64,000 bases of DNA from Ifrita kowaldi. Its lineage: Eukaryota; Chordata; Aves; Passeriformes; Cinclosomatidae. The DNA lies in the NCBI GenBank assembly GCA_013398055.1, contig VZRS01005488.1, forward strand, positions 56,444 to 120,443. The letters run 5' to 3'. Position numbers and translations under genes: made by a program. The notes under the pieces are model-generated. The model was not told where the DNA came from and did no database searches. It was given only the letters and a program-made list of their open reading frames with translations. Shown in pieces: positions 1 to 13,281 of this stretch. Positions within the stretch are counted from its first letter, which is position 1. Every line of letters starts with the position of its first letter.

Positions 1-3000
1 AAAAAAAAGAGGAGAAAGGGATGAAAATCCTAGCTCTTAATTTATTCTTTAACCCTCAATATATAAAGCAGTGTAGAATGCATTTTCATGAAAAGAAAGC
101 TCTATTCCTTTAATAGATTCAGTCTTTTGATATGAGAAAACATCGTACTTTGAAACCTGGTATATAGTCAACTTACATCGTTATTAACTAACCTCAAATC
201 TTCTGAACACTTATTTCTATAGAAATGTATTCTCCTGGCCAAATAATCTATTTTCTGCTTCTTCCGCACTGTGAAAATATCTGATTCAAGGACAACATAG
301 AATCAATAACAAGTTCAGCAACAACTATATCTTACATGTGACCGTACTAAAATGAAAAGATATGGGAAGTCTGCATTGTCCGATTTTGAAGTATAGATTT
401 TCAGTGGAAATGTAAGTGAACAGAAACCTCCTGGTTAATCATCCATGCAAAAGGAACAAAACACAGGAGAGTCGCGTTGTTGCTGAACAGCTCCTTCATG
501 GGATCTCTACACCCCACATCCATTAAAGTGGATTAATCCAATCTTTAATTTTACAGAAAATCTTTAGGTATGGAACAAGAATATTCTACTTGATGTCAAG
601 CAGGCTGTCTCAGCTGCATTTTCCTATGCTTCTCCAGCAAGAAAAGCCTTGGCAGGTGAACAATATTTCCTTAAAACTTGCTGCATTGGAAAAATGAGAC
701 AGTGACATACTGTGTCCCTCAAGCAGAGGGATAGATAAAGTAAAACTGAAGCATTGCCTACGAAAACAATGTCCCACAAACCAAATTACAATCCTAGAAA
801 AAAAGCAATTTAATTTAATTCTAAATAAAATCCATTTTCAGGTGCAGGAATGGAGAGGGAAGAGTGGAGCACCTTTCTAAAGAGACACAAAATCTGAGGC
901 TTTGTGTTCAGGCTAACTACATTTCAGAAGGATCTCACTACTTATATGGTGTTCACAGTCTAATGATGACTCCAAAGATTTACCAAGTAGCTGGTGAGCT
1001 TTGGGAGCAGTTTATAAGCAAGATATATCAATGGTCCACCTATTCTATTAAAAGACATTATCAGGCTGAGAATGTATTGGGAGGACACCAAGGTAATGTT
1101 CATCATTAGCAACCTCTAGCTGGTATGTTGGTTTTCTACCCTGTAGCTGAAATTGCTCAAATGTTGTGTATCTCTTGTGCACCCATAAACTCATTATCTC
1201 ATTTAATAGAAGGCTTTAGTCTTCATGAGTTTCGCAGGAAATCTTTTGGTTCCAGTCTGATGTCACCAGCAAATAGGAGAGTAAACTGTTGTCTAATCAC
1301 TATTCCCTACATTCATTCCTCAGGCAGTACATGCTATGTTTAAAAATCCATCCAAAGTTTCCATTCTCTATATGTAGCACTTGCTTTCAAAAGCTCTTCT
1401 TTGGGCAATACCAGTGCTTTCTCCAAAATCTGTAATCGAAATATGAAGAGCACATCTGTACTTGTGGGGTGTTTTTGGTCTCTGCTGGAAAATTCATTTT
1501 ATCTGAAAATTTAAAGCAATGCAGTGCTGAATATTAATAGCACTGTTACTATGTAAAGGCAGCGCAGATATTGATGGATGGCTAAAAGCACAGAATAAAA
1601 AGAAGGGATATTCTCTCTCTTCAGCTGATGCCATCTCTCCACTCCCTGATCCCCTTGTCCCACACTGCCTCTCATAATGTGTGACTATTTTTATAAATTT
1701 CTGAAGAAGTAGGTACTTATTTAGTCTTTATATAATTTTCCAGTAGTAGAGTCAATGTTTAAGCCCATTTTTTGTCTTCTTTTACAGGGCGGGTAGAACT
1801 TAAGGAGGAAGATGAGCAATTAAGATCATGTGTTGTATCCTGTAGCAGATGTCTCGAATAACAGGGGTGGTGTGTTTCCCCACCCACTCAGGCTGCTCTA
1901 AAATCTCAGGAATTCTCTTTAGTCCTCAGCTTTGAGTAATGAGTTAGGCAGTGTCTCTTCCCTTGACCTGATCAGAAACTTATGGGATATCTAGTAAGTA
2001 ATAGAGTGGACCTTGCCATCAAACTTTGTCCTGCTACTGCAAATTTGTATTAAACTGACTTTTGCTGATAGCTTTGCCAGTGCTTCTTTAAATGACCTAA
2101 ACCAATCATTCATGACATTTATGTAAGAATCTATTATTCAGTAATGATTACAAATATATTACACTGTGTTATTTAAGGAACTTCCTAACAGGAAAGATTA
2201 AATGCATTTTGGAAAAAAGCACTTTTACTTTAAAAGAAGCCATGATCCATATCTATCTTGCAGACTGTCATTTCCTATAATCACCAAAATTCCAGTGAAC
2301 AAGTAGTTTAAATAAAAATGCATGATCACCTGTCATTCCCCATCTATCTGGGAAAATATACCATGTTTTGTTATGCATGTCTCTATTAACTCTGCATTAT
2401 AAGTTTTTTCTTTAGAAGAAGAGAAAAAGATAAACATGCCAAGTTCTTATAGTTCCAGATATTCCAGGATCTTCCTAATCTATATAAGCCTTAACGATGT
2501 GCTCTGGAATAATTTCAAGCAGATGCAGACGATAACTTCATATTTCAATGTCTGCAAAGAATCACTAACTGAATCTGGTTTGTTATTAGTCATAAGGTAA
2601 ATGATGAAAATGAATGTGAGAAATTAATAGCAAGCACAGACAGATATCATCCTAAACTGTCATAGCAATGACATATCAACATGACTTTTTCAGCTGCCAT
2701 GTAACTTCTCTCCTGGGAAATGTGAAAATAAATCTAAAATCTAACCAGCACAGTGCTTGGTGTCCTTTATCTGAACTGAATATCTTAGAATTGAATGTCC
2801 ATCAGTACTTTGAAAGGCCATGGCTGCATTACCTCCTCCCACAGCCATATTTTGAAAAGAAGGCAGCTGTAGCTGACCCAGGTTGCAACCCCATCCTATA
2901 GATTCAGAAAGTTTCATTAACGTGGCTTTAACTTGACCAAACTGGTTACAAGTTTCTTTTTACTGCAAAGGCAAAGCAAGTGTAACTCTCCTGAAACATA

Positions 3001-6000
3001 TCTGAAATAAATATAAAAAGACCCAAAGACAACGGTGAACTTTCATGGTCATAAATGTCAACACTTTACAGTTGGCAATCAAATCCATACCAATCATGGA
3101 AGATGCCCATAGTTTCTAATGACTAAGTCTTCCCAGACACACATAATAAGGAATGCAAAATTTCTGTTATGACGTCTTCAGTAAGTTCAAAGTGATATCC
3201 AGGATCTGAATATTAGAAATTCCATGTGAACCCAGAAATATCTAGTCTATATTTATCTTTAAAAGAAAAAGCAACCAATAATTTGATCAAATTTGTTAGC
3301 CTGTAATTTGACATCTATTTTTACGGCAGCCTAATTTTTCATCCAAAATTAAGATCTTTTTCAGATAAAAGAGCTAGTTATGTCCCTTGGAAATTTATTT
3401 AGAATATATCTTGCTTTCATTGACACAAGTTTGCAGTAAAATTTACACAGATCCCTATTGCCATTTCTGCCAGTCTTGTTCAATTTCCCACACTCTGTCA
3501 ACATGTGTCAGGAAGAAAGCATTATGCCTTGTTAAATTACATTACAAATAGAACCTTCATCCCAAACTGAAAGGGAAATTAATTTTAAAATAGCACTGGT
3601 TAATAACCTCCTGTGGCTTTTCAAAATCCTGTCTTTTCTACAGAATCTAAAGTTCATTGTTTTTACAGGCACTCAGGGAGAGAGTAAATACATTTCTGAA
3701 TTCTCAGGCAGAGGAGTACGGTCTAAAAGGCTGTTGGTGTAAAAGAGACTCTGGATAGCACAACACCTCTGCTTATGTGTATCCTAATTAAAACTAGTCA
3801 GACTCCTGTCAGATACAACAGTGGACCTGAGTGTTTGTTTTATAGTCACACCTTAAGTGAACAAGGCTTTTGAGCAGCTGATAGCACACCAAGACACAAC
3901 TCAAGAAAAGGAGGAGAAATTCATGAAAAATATCTCAAAAAGCATATCTGGATTCCCATTACAAAACACACTGTATGTGGTGATTTAAAAAAACCAGCTG
4001 GGAAATAAAGTCCAATTAAACTGCAGGCGCTGCTTTTATGGCTCATGCACTCCAATGGGGAGTTGTGCTTTTAAGTGCATTACCTAAGTGCAAAAACTTT
4101 TGAGCAAGCTTTAAACAGCTGGTAAAATGGGATTTACAGGAGAACCCTAAGGACCCTCCCTACCTCACATCTCAAAAGTATATAGACTACCATCATGCTA
4201 ATTAAGTAAAATCTCATCTAGAAAGGTAAATTTAAGTGCAGATCCTCAGCCACACAGGCACATCTACTTAGGTTCTTGAACTAAGTTGTTTCTGAGGCAC
4301 ATTCATTAAGGCTTTAGGAAAAGGAACCTCCTTTCCATTTTGTTGCCCATTTAGTATATATTGTGCTGTACATTAAAAAGCAAATAAGTCTATGGCATTA
4401 ATCTCCTCTGAGAAGTATAGGAACAAAACAAGTTGAAAGCAATAAATACAGCATCTTTTAACTTTTTGTATATTAACCAAATTAATATTTTAAACTGATT
4501 TCAGTTAGTATATCTGACAGAGAAGACTAGAGTGGAAATATAACTCTAGCAGCTGACAAAACTCTTTAAAACGGTTATTTTAAAAGAAAGGAAGAAGTTG
4601 ATTCGCCATCTCTCCAAGCTTTTTAATTTTTTCTTAGGTAAGGACAGTATTTTTTTTTTGTTTGGGTTGGTTTTTTTTATTACCTCCCAGAGACAAATTC
4701 CTCTAGAGTTTGTGAAATTGCTTTGCATTTACATTTTTTCTACAACTGTTTTTGCCAGCACTTCTGTGGTTATATTTCTGTGTAACACAGTTCAGAAAAC
4801 AAACTGTAGATCTGAAATCATAAACAAAGTTTTCTAAATAAATTTTGGATAGTCTTTATGCTTACTCTCCCGTTAGGTGGAGCATCATTTAAAACAATTT
4901 TTTCTCTGAGGAGGCAGACACGGTTCTAATAGATTTGGGAAGTCACCTACCTTCTATGTCATATGAGAAGGTTATTTTACTTCTGTGTATAGCATTTGTT
5001 GCTTTTCTCCCACTAACTTACTTCTTATCTATCTCATTTCCAGTGTAGTGCTTTCAAGTTACAGCCCTGAAGGTGTCATGTTTAATTTACTTAATGAATA
5101 TATGATAATTTATGTCTGTTCTGCTGCTTGATGGTGCATAAATGTTCAGCTAGATTCTTTATCTTCAATTTGCTTTCAAGGAAAAGATATCCTAAACTTG
5201 CTCGGGTTGAGGTAAATGACAGCACTTTGAAGAGCAAAGAGTGTCCAAAGAGTGGAGACACACATCATCTGCTTTGTGACCTAATTCTCTAGTTTACTTG
5301 AAAAAATAGCTTCATAAAAAGGAAATCTTCTCTCTTCTAACTACTAAATTGTTCGTATATTTTAGTATTTTTGAAGAGTAGTTTTGTTTGTAGTATTTTA
5401 CTGGACAATGATAAAAAAACCCTCAAAACTAACTCAAGACTGATTTTCTTAATTTTTCTGTTCTAAAAAACTCCGCAAATAGTAACGATTTTAAATTTCT
5501 GTTCTTGGTTATAGAGAAGAGGAATCTATTATGGACATCATCCAGAGCTTGCTCTGGAGCTCAAAGTGTGGAAATAAATAATTTCTTTTTTATTATTACT
5601 TTTTTTTTTTTTTTTTAGGCAAGCCCTGCTGTCATTTACATTGATAAGAACCTTAATATTTGGAACAAGTCTTTCTGTCTCCTTGGTGCCAAACATTCTA
5701 CATCTTTTCCCTCACTCTCCATCTTCAACTAAAGAGTTAAAACAAGATTTTCACAATATCTCATAAACATATAATCTAGCAACAACCAAGCTGGTAGACT
5801 TCCTGAAGCAGAAAGTCACTGAAAGATGAGACATCATGCAGAGGACCACAAAACTCATCTTACTGGCAAAAAAAATTTCCACAAAGGTGGTGTGAATTCA
5901 TCTTGGACACGAAAATTATACTAATGGACCAGTGACAAAAATGGATATGTAACTACTACTAATACTGTGGCTTGGTCTAGGAAGAAGTCAGGATCAGTAG

Positions 6001-7391
6001 TGCACAGCTGAAGGGTTTTCTGGCAACTCATTTGCGGAAAGTTCTGCTCTCTGAGCAGCTGGAAGAAATATCGCAGCTGTTACAGCCCTGACAATCAACA
6101 TGCTCTGCTGAGGATGGCTGCTATGCAAATAGTCCTTTGTGGCATACACAACATACTCCATTGGCTGTTAAGTGGCAAACAAACCAGTTTGGGAATTCCT
6201 ACGCAAAGAGTTGTCCTGCTAATACTGGAGAAAGCTGGTTCTAATCCCAGTTTTACAAGCCACACTTCATAATTAAAAATCAACATGAAGTGCTGTGGGG
6301 AAGATTTTAATTTTTTATCTGGACTCATTTACTTGGCTCCAAATGTATAGTAAATGACAAAGAACTGCATAAGGTATAATCTTCTCTGCAAAATCCTTTA
6401 AAGATCTCTACTCAGAGGAAAGTAAATCAGAACTTACTGCATTAGCATATGGAAAAGCTGATAGCTTTTCAAATACATATCCCCAAAAAGATAAGCAAGT
6501 CGGGAAGCGAAAAGCAAAGTATGTTCCCAATGACAGTGGCAGGTCCCACAACAAATGGGCACGCTAGACACATAAAGATCAGAAACATGCACGAGTGATT
6601 CTTTGGGTTCAAGACATGTTCTCTTCCTGAAGCTATGACAGATGGGCCATAATGAACAGATTCCTCAAGTAGAAAAACTAGAAGTTGAAGGTGGGCAAAC
6701 AAAGTACAGGATAAAAGACTTGAATATTATTTGAATGTTAAGGTGGTAAAGGCTAAACCTATATTTGTACAGTTGTTTCTACCTTCAAGAACCACAAGGA
6801 ACCTTATAACAAATGTACCCCAGTTATCTGTATAGAAAAGTAGTTTTATGGAAAGCAAACGCATATATCTCTAAAAGAGAGAACAATTAAGACATTGATG
6901 TTCTGGGGTTTTTGGCAGAGGAGAGGGTGGTGGAAGAGTTAGGTGTTTTGTTGTGTTTTTTGCCTTTTCAGTATAACAATAGAGAGGTGTCAGACATAGG
7001 ATATAAAATACAATCATCAGGATTCAGAAGGAGGCTGAAATCTGAGGTTAATACTAGATTTCTTGAAAATCTGCTGGTCAAATTTATTCTATCGCGATTG
7101 TAAACAGTCATGATTTTCCAGCTGCTAAATCCTCAAAAATATAAGCAACAGCTATTGAGTCTCAACTTCTTAAAGTATCTGAAATCAATGTTCCTTTTGA
7201 AATATCCTTAATGATAAAAAATAACTGTCCCTATGAGAAGACACATTATAATACTGCTATTACAAAAAGGATTTTTTTCTTCAAGGATTTTTTTTTTAAG
7301 TACTAAGACCTGAACATCCAAAATATTGTATTCAAGTGAGGTCTCTTCTGCTTATGGTTGATCATATCAAATATCTGATAGTTACAGTCAA
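1..7391. other. Unique AT-rich noncoding DNA, no gene recognised
   Basis: No ORF in this span exceeds about 80 codons. None shows a recognisable domain or a convincing exon with both splice sites. Homopolymer tracts are present, for example T17 at 5600-5616. No recent CR1 tail or LTR end is visible. A stretch near 4040-4110 vaguely resembles old sauropsid repeat debris ('gtgctttt aagtgcatt acctaagtgc'), but it is too diverged to name. The span is best read as intergenic or intronic. Confidence 0.6.
5600..5616. repeat. T17 homopolymer
   Basis: An uninterrupted run of 17 T lies in a T-rich stretch (5580-5616). No retrocopy body was recognised next to it that would make it the tail of a minus-strand insertion. 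Confidence 0.9.
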
Positions 7392-8400
7392 TGGTTGATG
7401 TCCAAGTGGAGATCAGTGATGGTCTCCAAGTGTTCCTGAGGTGTTCCTCTGGACTTTGCATTGTGACCAGCACTGTTTAACATTTTTATTGGTGACATGG
7501 ACAGTGGCACTGAGCACATCCTCAGCAAGTTTGCCAATGACACCAAGCTGTGTGGTGCAGTCAACACCCTGGAGGGAAGGGATACCATCCATAGGGACAT
7601 TAACAGGCTTGAGAGGTGGGCCCATATGAACCTCAGCAAGGCCAAGTGGGATGTCCCACACCTAGATCAGGACAATCCCAATACAGGCTGGTACCAGAAT
7701 GGATTGAGAGCAGCCCTGAGGACTTGGGGTACTGATGATTGAGAGGCTGGACATGACCCAGCAATGTGCACTCACAGCCCAAAATGCCAAATGTATCCTG
7801 GGCTGCATCAAAAGCAGTGTGGCCAACAGATTAAAGCAGGTGAATCTCCCCTTCTACTCTGCTCTGTGAGAGCTCAGCTGGAGCAATGCATCCAGTTCTG
7901 ATGTTCCCAACATAAGAAGGACACTGATCTATTGCAGTGCATCCAGCGGACACACTGATGTTGACCAGAGGGATGGAACACCTCTCCTACAAAGACAAGC
8001 AAAGAGAATTGAAATTGTTTGGCCTGAAGAAGAGAAGGCCCTTGAAAGACCTCAGTGTGGCCTTCCTGTAACTAGAGGGCCTAAAAGAAAGATGGAGGGG
8101 GACTTTTCAGAAGGGTGTGTAGTGATAGGACAAGGAGGAATGGCTTTAAACCGACAGAAAGTAGGATTAGATGAGATAGTAGGAAAAATTCTTTACTGTA
8201 AGGGTGGTGAGGCACTGGAACAGGTTGTCCAGAGAATCTGTAGATGCCCCATTCCTGGAAGTGTCCAAAGTCAGGTTGAATGAGACTTTGAACAACCAGG
8301 TATAGTGGGAGGTGTCCCTGTCCATGGCAGGGGCATTAGAACTAGATGATCTTTAAGGTCCTTGTCAACCCGAACCATTTTATGATTATATGATTCTATA
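7392..8400 (+). mobile_element. CR1 LINE, 5'-truncated, ~1.0 kb
   Basis: This is the longest CR1 copy in the window. It runs from inside the ORF2 reverse transcriptase domain to the 3' end. Hallmarks in order are the block around 7467-7550 encoding the final RT motif, a 'subunit' resembling 'tggattgagagcagccctgagga' near 7700, 'ggcactggaacaggttg' near 8210, a 'gaactagatgatctttaagg' block at 8338-8358, and the terminal octamer-like tail 'tatgattatatgattctata' ending at 8400. CR1 elements insert by target-primed reverse transcription, are usually 5'-truncated and leave no clear target duplication; none is visible here. Stops and frameshifts show the copy is dead. The 3' sequence is typical of subfamilies active in early neoavian history, but the exact subfamily needs a library match. 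Confidence 0.96.
7467..7742 (+). pseudogene. CR1 ORF2 reverse transcriptase remnant (motif FAND for FADD)
   Basis: Starting just after an in-frame TGA (7464-7466), the frame reads P-A-L-F-N-I-F-I-G-D and then an open segment from ATG 7497 to a stop at 7740-7742. Codons at 7530-7541 give F-A-N-D followed by TKL. In CR1-clade reverse transcriptases the equivalent is the catalytic FADD box, which holds two metal-binding aspartates. Here the first Asp codon has become Asn, so the site would be inactive even without the stops. Downstream 'RLERWAHMNLSKAKW' continues the conserved post-motif region. The frame is lost near 7730, where CR1 similarity continues in another frame. It is a fossil, not a gene. 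Confidence 0.9.
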
Positions 8401-11400
8401 ATTTCTAAGATGAAAAGTGAAACATTATGATTCTTAAATGTTAGATTAAAAGAAAAATAATTTATCTTCAACTGTTCCATAGAGTTTCTCATTAGAACAC
8501 CACCAAGTTCAATATTAGGTACAAAGTATCTTGTGAGAGCAAGGTGGTCATAGTTCAAACCTTCCAGTCAGAAAGTTCACTTAAATAATGAGCTTCTGTA
8601 GAATGTCAGCAATCTAAGAACACCCACATAAATTCCCCAAGATTATGTGTTATTATACAGAAAGTAAAAAGAATTATCACACCTAATTAAATATCGCAAA
8701 TACAAAGAGCTTTGTTTTGACCTTATGGCAGCCTTTGAGTTTTGAAGCTTATCTTCAAACTAGCTATTTATATCAATAAACAAATAAGGTCTGATTCTTC
8801 ACCCTAGAAATTTCAGACCTTTTTTTTAAAGCTGTTGTAATCATCACAGACAGAAAGAACAAAATGTGTGTGCAAGCTCAGCTGCAAATGCAAGGTAGTA
8901 AAGAATTTGATTTTTGCAGTATTAAATACTCTATTTGCATTGATTTACCTTGTATAGCAAATTTGGCTTTCCCCTTAATATTTTTTAAAATATTTCCCCT
9001 TTTTTTAAATCCAGCTCTCAAAAATACCAAAACTTCCAGGTTCAGAAAGAATGAAATGAGTACTAATATCTACTTTACTTTAATATTACAAGTAATAATT
9101 TTTAAACATAGAAATTACTGAGCACATATAAACTATTTCTGTTCTGTTTTTATTGTATCATTTAACTGGCATCCTAGACTTCTCAGTATGACCTGTGATT
9201 TGCTGTTTTCTAGTTTCACCCTTGCATTAGAGCCCAATACTACACTGAAACAATTCTTTTTAATCAAAACAAGAGGCACAGACTCAAATACCTAAGGGAG
9301 ACAAGTTTGGTGTTTTAGCCAGCTGCGTGTAACTGAATGATTTATGTCATTCACAGAGAAGGTGTTGTCACTCACTGCGTGCCTTGGTTTACATTCAAAC
9401 CACTTGTAGCTATCCCACTGAATAGATACTTTTTGTTAACTATTCATTTCAGAGTGCTACATCTATTCTGGAAATAATTTCTTCCAGATTCTTTCTGCTA
9501 GATCTTAATTTCCTGAGAACTTTCTAGTAATAAGCACCACAGGTATTCTGTAAACATGTGTTTCTAGGACAGCTATACACTGATATTTATATAATCTTAC
9601 TAGATACACCAGATGGCTTAATTATAAAAACAAAATTTGCCAAATAAACATTACTGCTTGTTTTATACATGCATTTTCCTGTCAATAACTTGTCTGTCCA
9701 AGCAAAACGCTTTTGTGTAAAAGCTTATTATATTCCTTGAGAAACAAGTAATCCTTTAACCCTGTGGCATTTGGGCCATCATTATTTATCAACCACATTT
9801 ACTAAAACGGACCAAATACCCTTCTGGAAAACCAAAAGAGAAAAACATACGTTTAAACTGCAGAAAAGCACACATAGTATACACATTATTTGTTAGTTAT
9901 GAAGATCTTCCATTTTTAAGTCACACACAGAAGTGACTGAAAGCAGTAAATGTTATGCATGGCACAACGTAGGCTGTGAATTCTGCTCCCATGCAATTCA
10001 TGGAAAAGGAGCAGTTAATTTCTTATTATCTAGTGATCTCCCACAGCGTGTGGCTGCAGAATTTATTAATTTTGGCTTTGAATAGCCTTTTACTCCTTGA
10101 TATGTTTTTCTAGGTATACTTTAAAAGTAATCTCCAATGTATATACAGTACAAGATAAACTGGAAAAATACTATTCAAAAGCATTAGAGAAGGTTTTTCA
10201 CTATGAAAAAAGGACCCTACCCTGAAATGTTTACTGTCCACAAAACACAGATATATTGGTTACACAAAAAATGTACCATCTCATCTGTTTTACCTAAAGG
10301 ACTAGAAGCTGGATCTGACCTGGGTGGGGTTTCAGTCTATGGATATATTTGCATTGACTCTCTGCTGATATTCACATCTCTTTACACACATCTGACCTCT
10401 AACATTCACACAGTAAGGGGAAACTACTTACCAGACTTACAATAATGAAACTGAACATTTACCTTTTTTTGTTTTCTTCTTATTATCCACAGTCTTTGAT
10501 ATATGGAGCTTAAACAAAATACAAATCCATCACTTCAGAAGAGACACATGGTTTGTGAGTCACAAATTTAGTCCAGAGCTGGAGAAGGTGTCCGAAACTT
10601 GACTTAGCACCTTCATTCCCTTTAAGTACCTTCACACAACATTTAAGTTCTATACCTACACCATCACAGCTTTTGTCTATGTTTTTACATACCAACTCAG
10701 CTATGCCTTTTGTTTTTCCTTCTTACTTTCTTCTTAAGAAAAAGATAACCATTAATCAGAAAACACTAAATGTATTTTTTCTGAATTTGGATAGTGAGAT
10801 ATGATGCAGCTAACTTCCAACATCTCATTGCTTAGAGGACATTTATAGGCAAGAAACAAATACATGGAGAAACAGCCAGCCCAGAAGAGATATGCACTCT
10901 CAAAACATTTGGGGGAGCTTTGCTTTCTCAGACACTCTCCCTGTGCCATACATCTCATTGCATTCCCTGGAGCATGGAAGCTGCCACAGAGGTGCTTTTA
11001 TCTAGTAAAGCTGTTTTTAAATCACCCTCACATTCCTTTCAGTTTTTATCTGGCTATTACATGAACATAAGCCTTTCTGCATCACTTGCCTTGAACTTGC
11101 ATTTCGTCCTAGGTGCAAAGCAATTTTTAGAACTCCCCTACTGAGGCTTAGGTTGCACCCAACAAATACCACAACCAAAGATACAGTGTTTATCAGACTC
11201 ATGATGCGTCTTACTGTCTGAAGGCAGCAAGTGGTGTGAGTTTTTTACAGCCAGCTGAATTACCTGGATGATACATACAGAGAAGTTTTGTTCTGCTAGT
11301 GGGGAAAAAAAATCAACACAAAACAACAGGAAACCCTGTTAACATTACTTCTCTCCAGCTCCCTTCCCTTCTTAACTATTTTTAAAAGAAATTTGTAGCC

Positions 11401-13253
11401 TGCCTCTTACACACACTTTTGATGGGATCTGGAACATGAATGAGAAAGGAATGGAATACAACCACACAAGGAACATAACAAACACAATATGCAAATTTTG
11501 AATCTACAATTAAAATTCCTGAACTCCCAAACAACGTTTTCACAGTGTTACAACACATCTAAATATAGTCTAATCATGATTTGGACTTTGGTAACATGCT
11601 CATGCCTGCATCCCAGGAGGGCACACAGGTGTACTGCTACCAAGTCATTCAGCATAGGTGACGTTTCACCTGGCAAACAGAATTAAGGAGTAATATCCTT
11701 GTTACTATGTTCACCAGACCTCTCTTGCTCTCAGCATGCTCTACAGCGGAGCATTTCACTGTGCTCTGCTGCACAGAGTGCTGGCACTGCACTGTAGCTC
11801 TGACCCAGCATTATGCTTAAACATGTTCTTAATCTTAAGCACCAGAGACATCACAGAATGCATGAATGGATTGTGAAGGGAGGCCCAGAGTGCAGCCTGA
11901 AGGGCAAAGCAGTCACCTGCCAGCATTGCTCACTCAAGAAAAATCTACAGGGCTGACTTGGCATATTCGTATTTGAAGGAAGAAACAGTGGCTAGTCCAA
12001 ATGCTCACCCCGAAGTACACAAACCAAATGCTGTGCAGCCTCTAGCAAAGCTCTCTGCTTTTGCAGCAGTAAGTTCTGGACAAAAGACTGTTTCTACTCA
12101 TCAAAGGTCTTTCTTACACTGATTTCTAAAAGAATTCTTAGGTCTCCAAATAAAATTAATGATCAGGTTTGAAGTAATACAATTTCAGTATTAGGCATAG
12201 GCTGTCTGAAAAGAGCTCAGATTATGCAGCCGTGTTGATTTTAGTAGTATTATTCCTGTATACATGGTATATATATCCTGTGTATGTTCACAAATTGTAT
12301 TGTATAATGTTTTTTAAAGTCACACTGCTGAGGTTCTGTAGGAAATATGCTCCCCCACCCCCTCCCTGAACACACTGAACCAAGTCGAATCAGCATCATG
12401 GTTCTTCTTCATGTAACAGTTTCATGTGTGCACTGGGAGCAAACATATTGTGGGAATGACATCAACACTGCAGAAAGGTTAACAAAATATTACCAAAGAC
12501 AGACAGTTCTTCAAAACCCTTAAGGATTCACACAGACTTCCAATGAATCTATTAATATCTTTGAAAATTTTGCACATTGATAAAACATTCAGCCAACCCT
12601 AAATAATTTCTGCCATTTCATCTGGAGGTAGGATTCTTCTGCATTTTCCCTGCATTCTTTGTAGTAATTTCTCACTGAATAACACAGTTTCTGTCTCAGC
12701 CTCATATGGTCTTCAACATTTTTGCACAGTTTTGCTTAAAAAACTAAAATTATTTCACCTGCATGTTTCTTAGCCAGTCTGTTGCCTTCCGAACAACCTC
12801 CTTCCAAACATAAATTTTGCAGAACAAGAAGCTGTTCAAACCAGAGCAAAGAAACAAAGAAAAACAATCTCTAAATTATGAATTGAGAATCCTTCTCCAC
12901 ACAATTACTTCACTAATTGATCTAGCCATCAATGAGGGGATGGGGATGGGACAAGTCTTACTTGAGATCTTGTGAGCCCTTCCCTGACAAGACCTACCAA
13001 CAAAGATTAAACATGCAGATATGCAAGCGCTGGCCACATGAGCAAAGACTTTATGAGGAGTTGTTACTGTTATCATTATGTACCATGGCATCTTGGACAA
13101 AATATCTCACCCAGTGTTTTTGCACTACAGTTCTATTTCAGCTCTAGTTTGTATTTTAACAAAATATTTTCATTGTAGAAGTTGTTGATAATCACCACGT
13201 CTGTAGCTACCTCTCAGTGTTGTATACCAGTTCGGATTAAAAAAATTTTCCTA

Positions 13254-13281
13254 CCTCTACCTAGAAAACCTCTACCTAGAA
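13254..13281. repeat. 13-bp direct repeat, two copies
   Basis: The sequence 'cctctacctagaa' occurs at 13254-13266 and again at 13269-13281, separated by 2 bp. It is a local tandem duplication with no known function. Confidence 0.9.

Noticed and set aside
11700..11960. A less AT-rich segment as a possible LTR or exon
   Set aside because: No TG...CA ends, target duplication, open frame or recognisable motif could be found.
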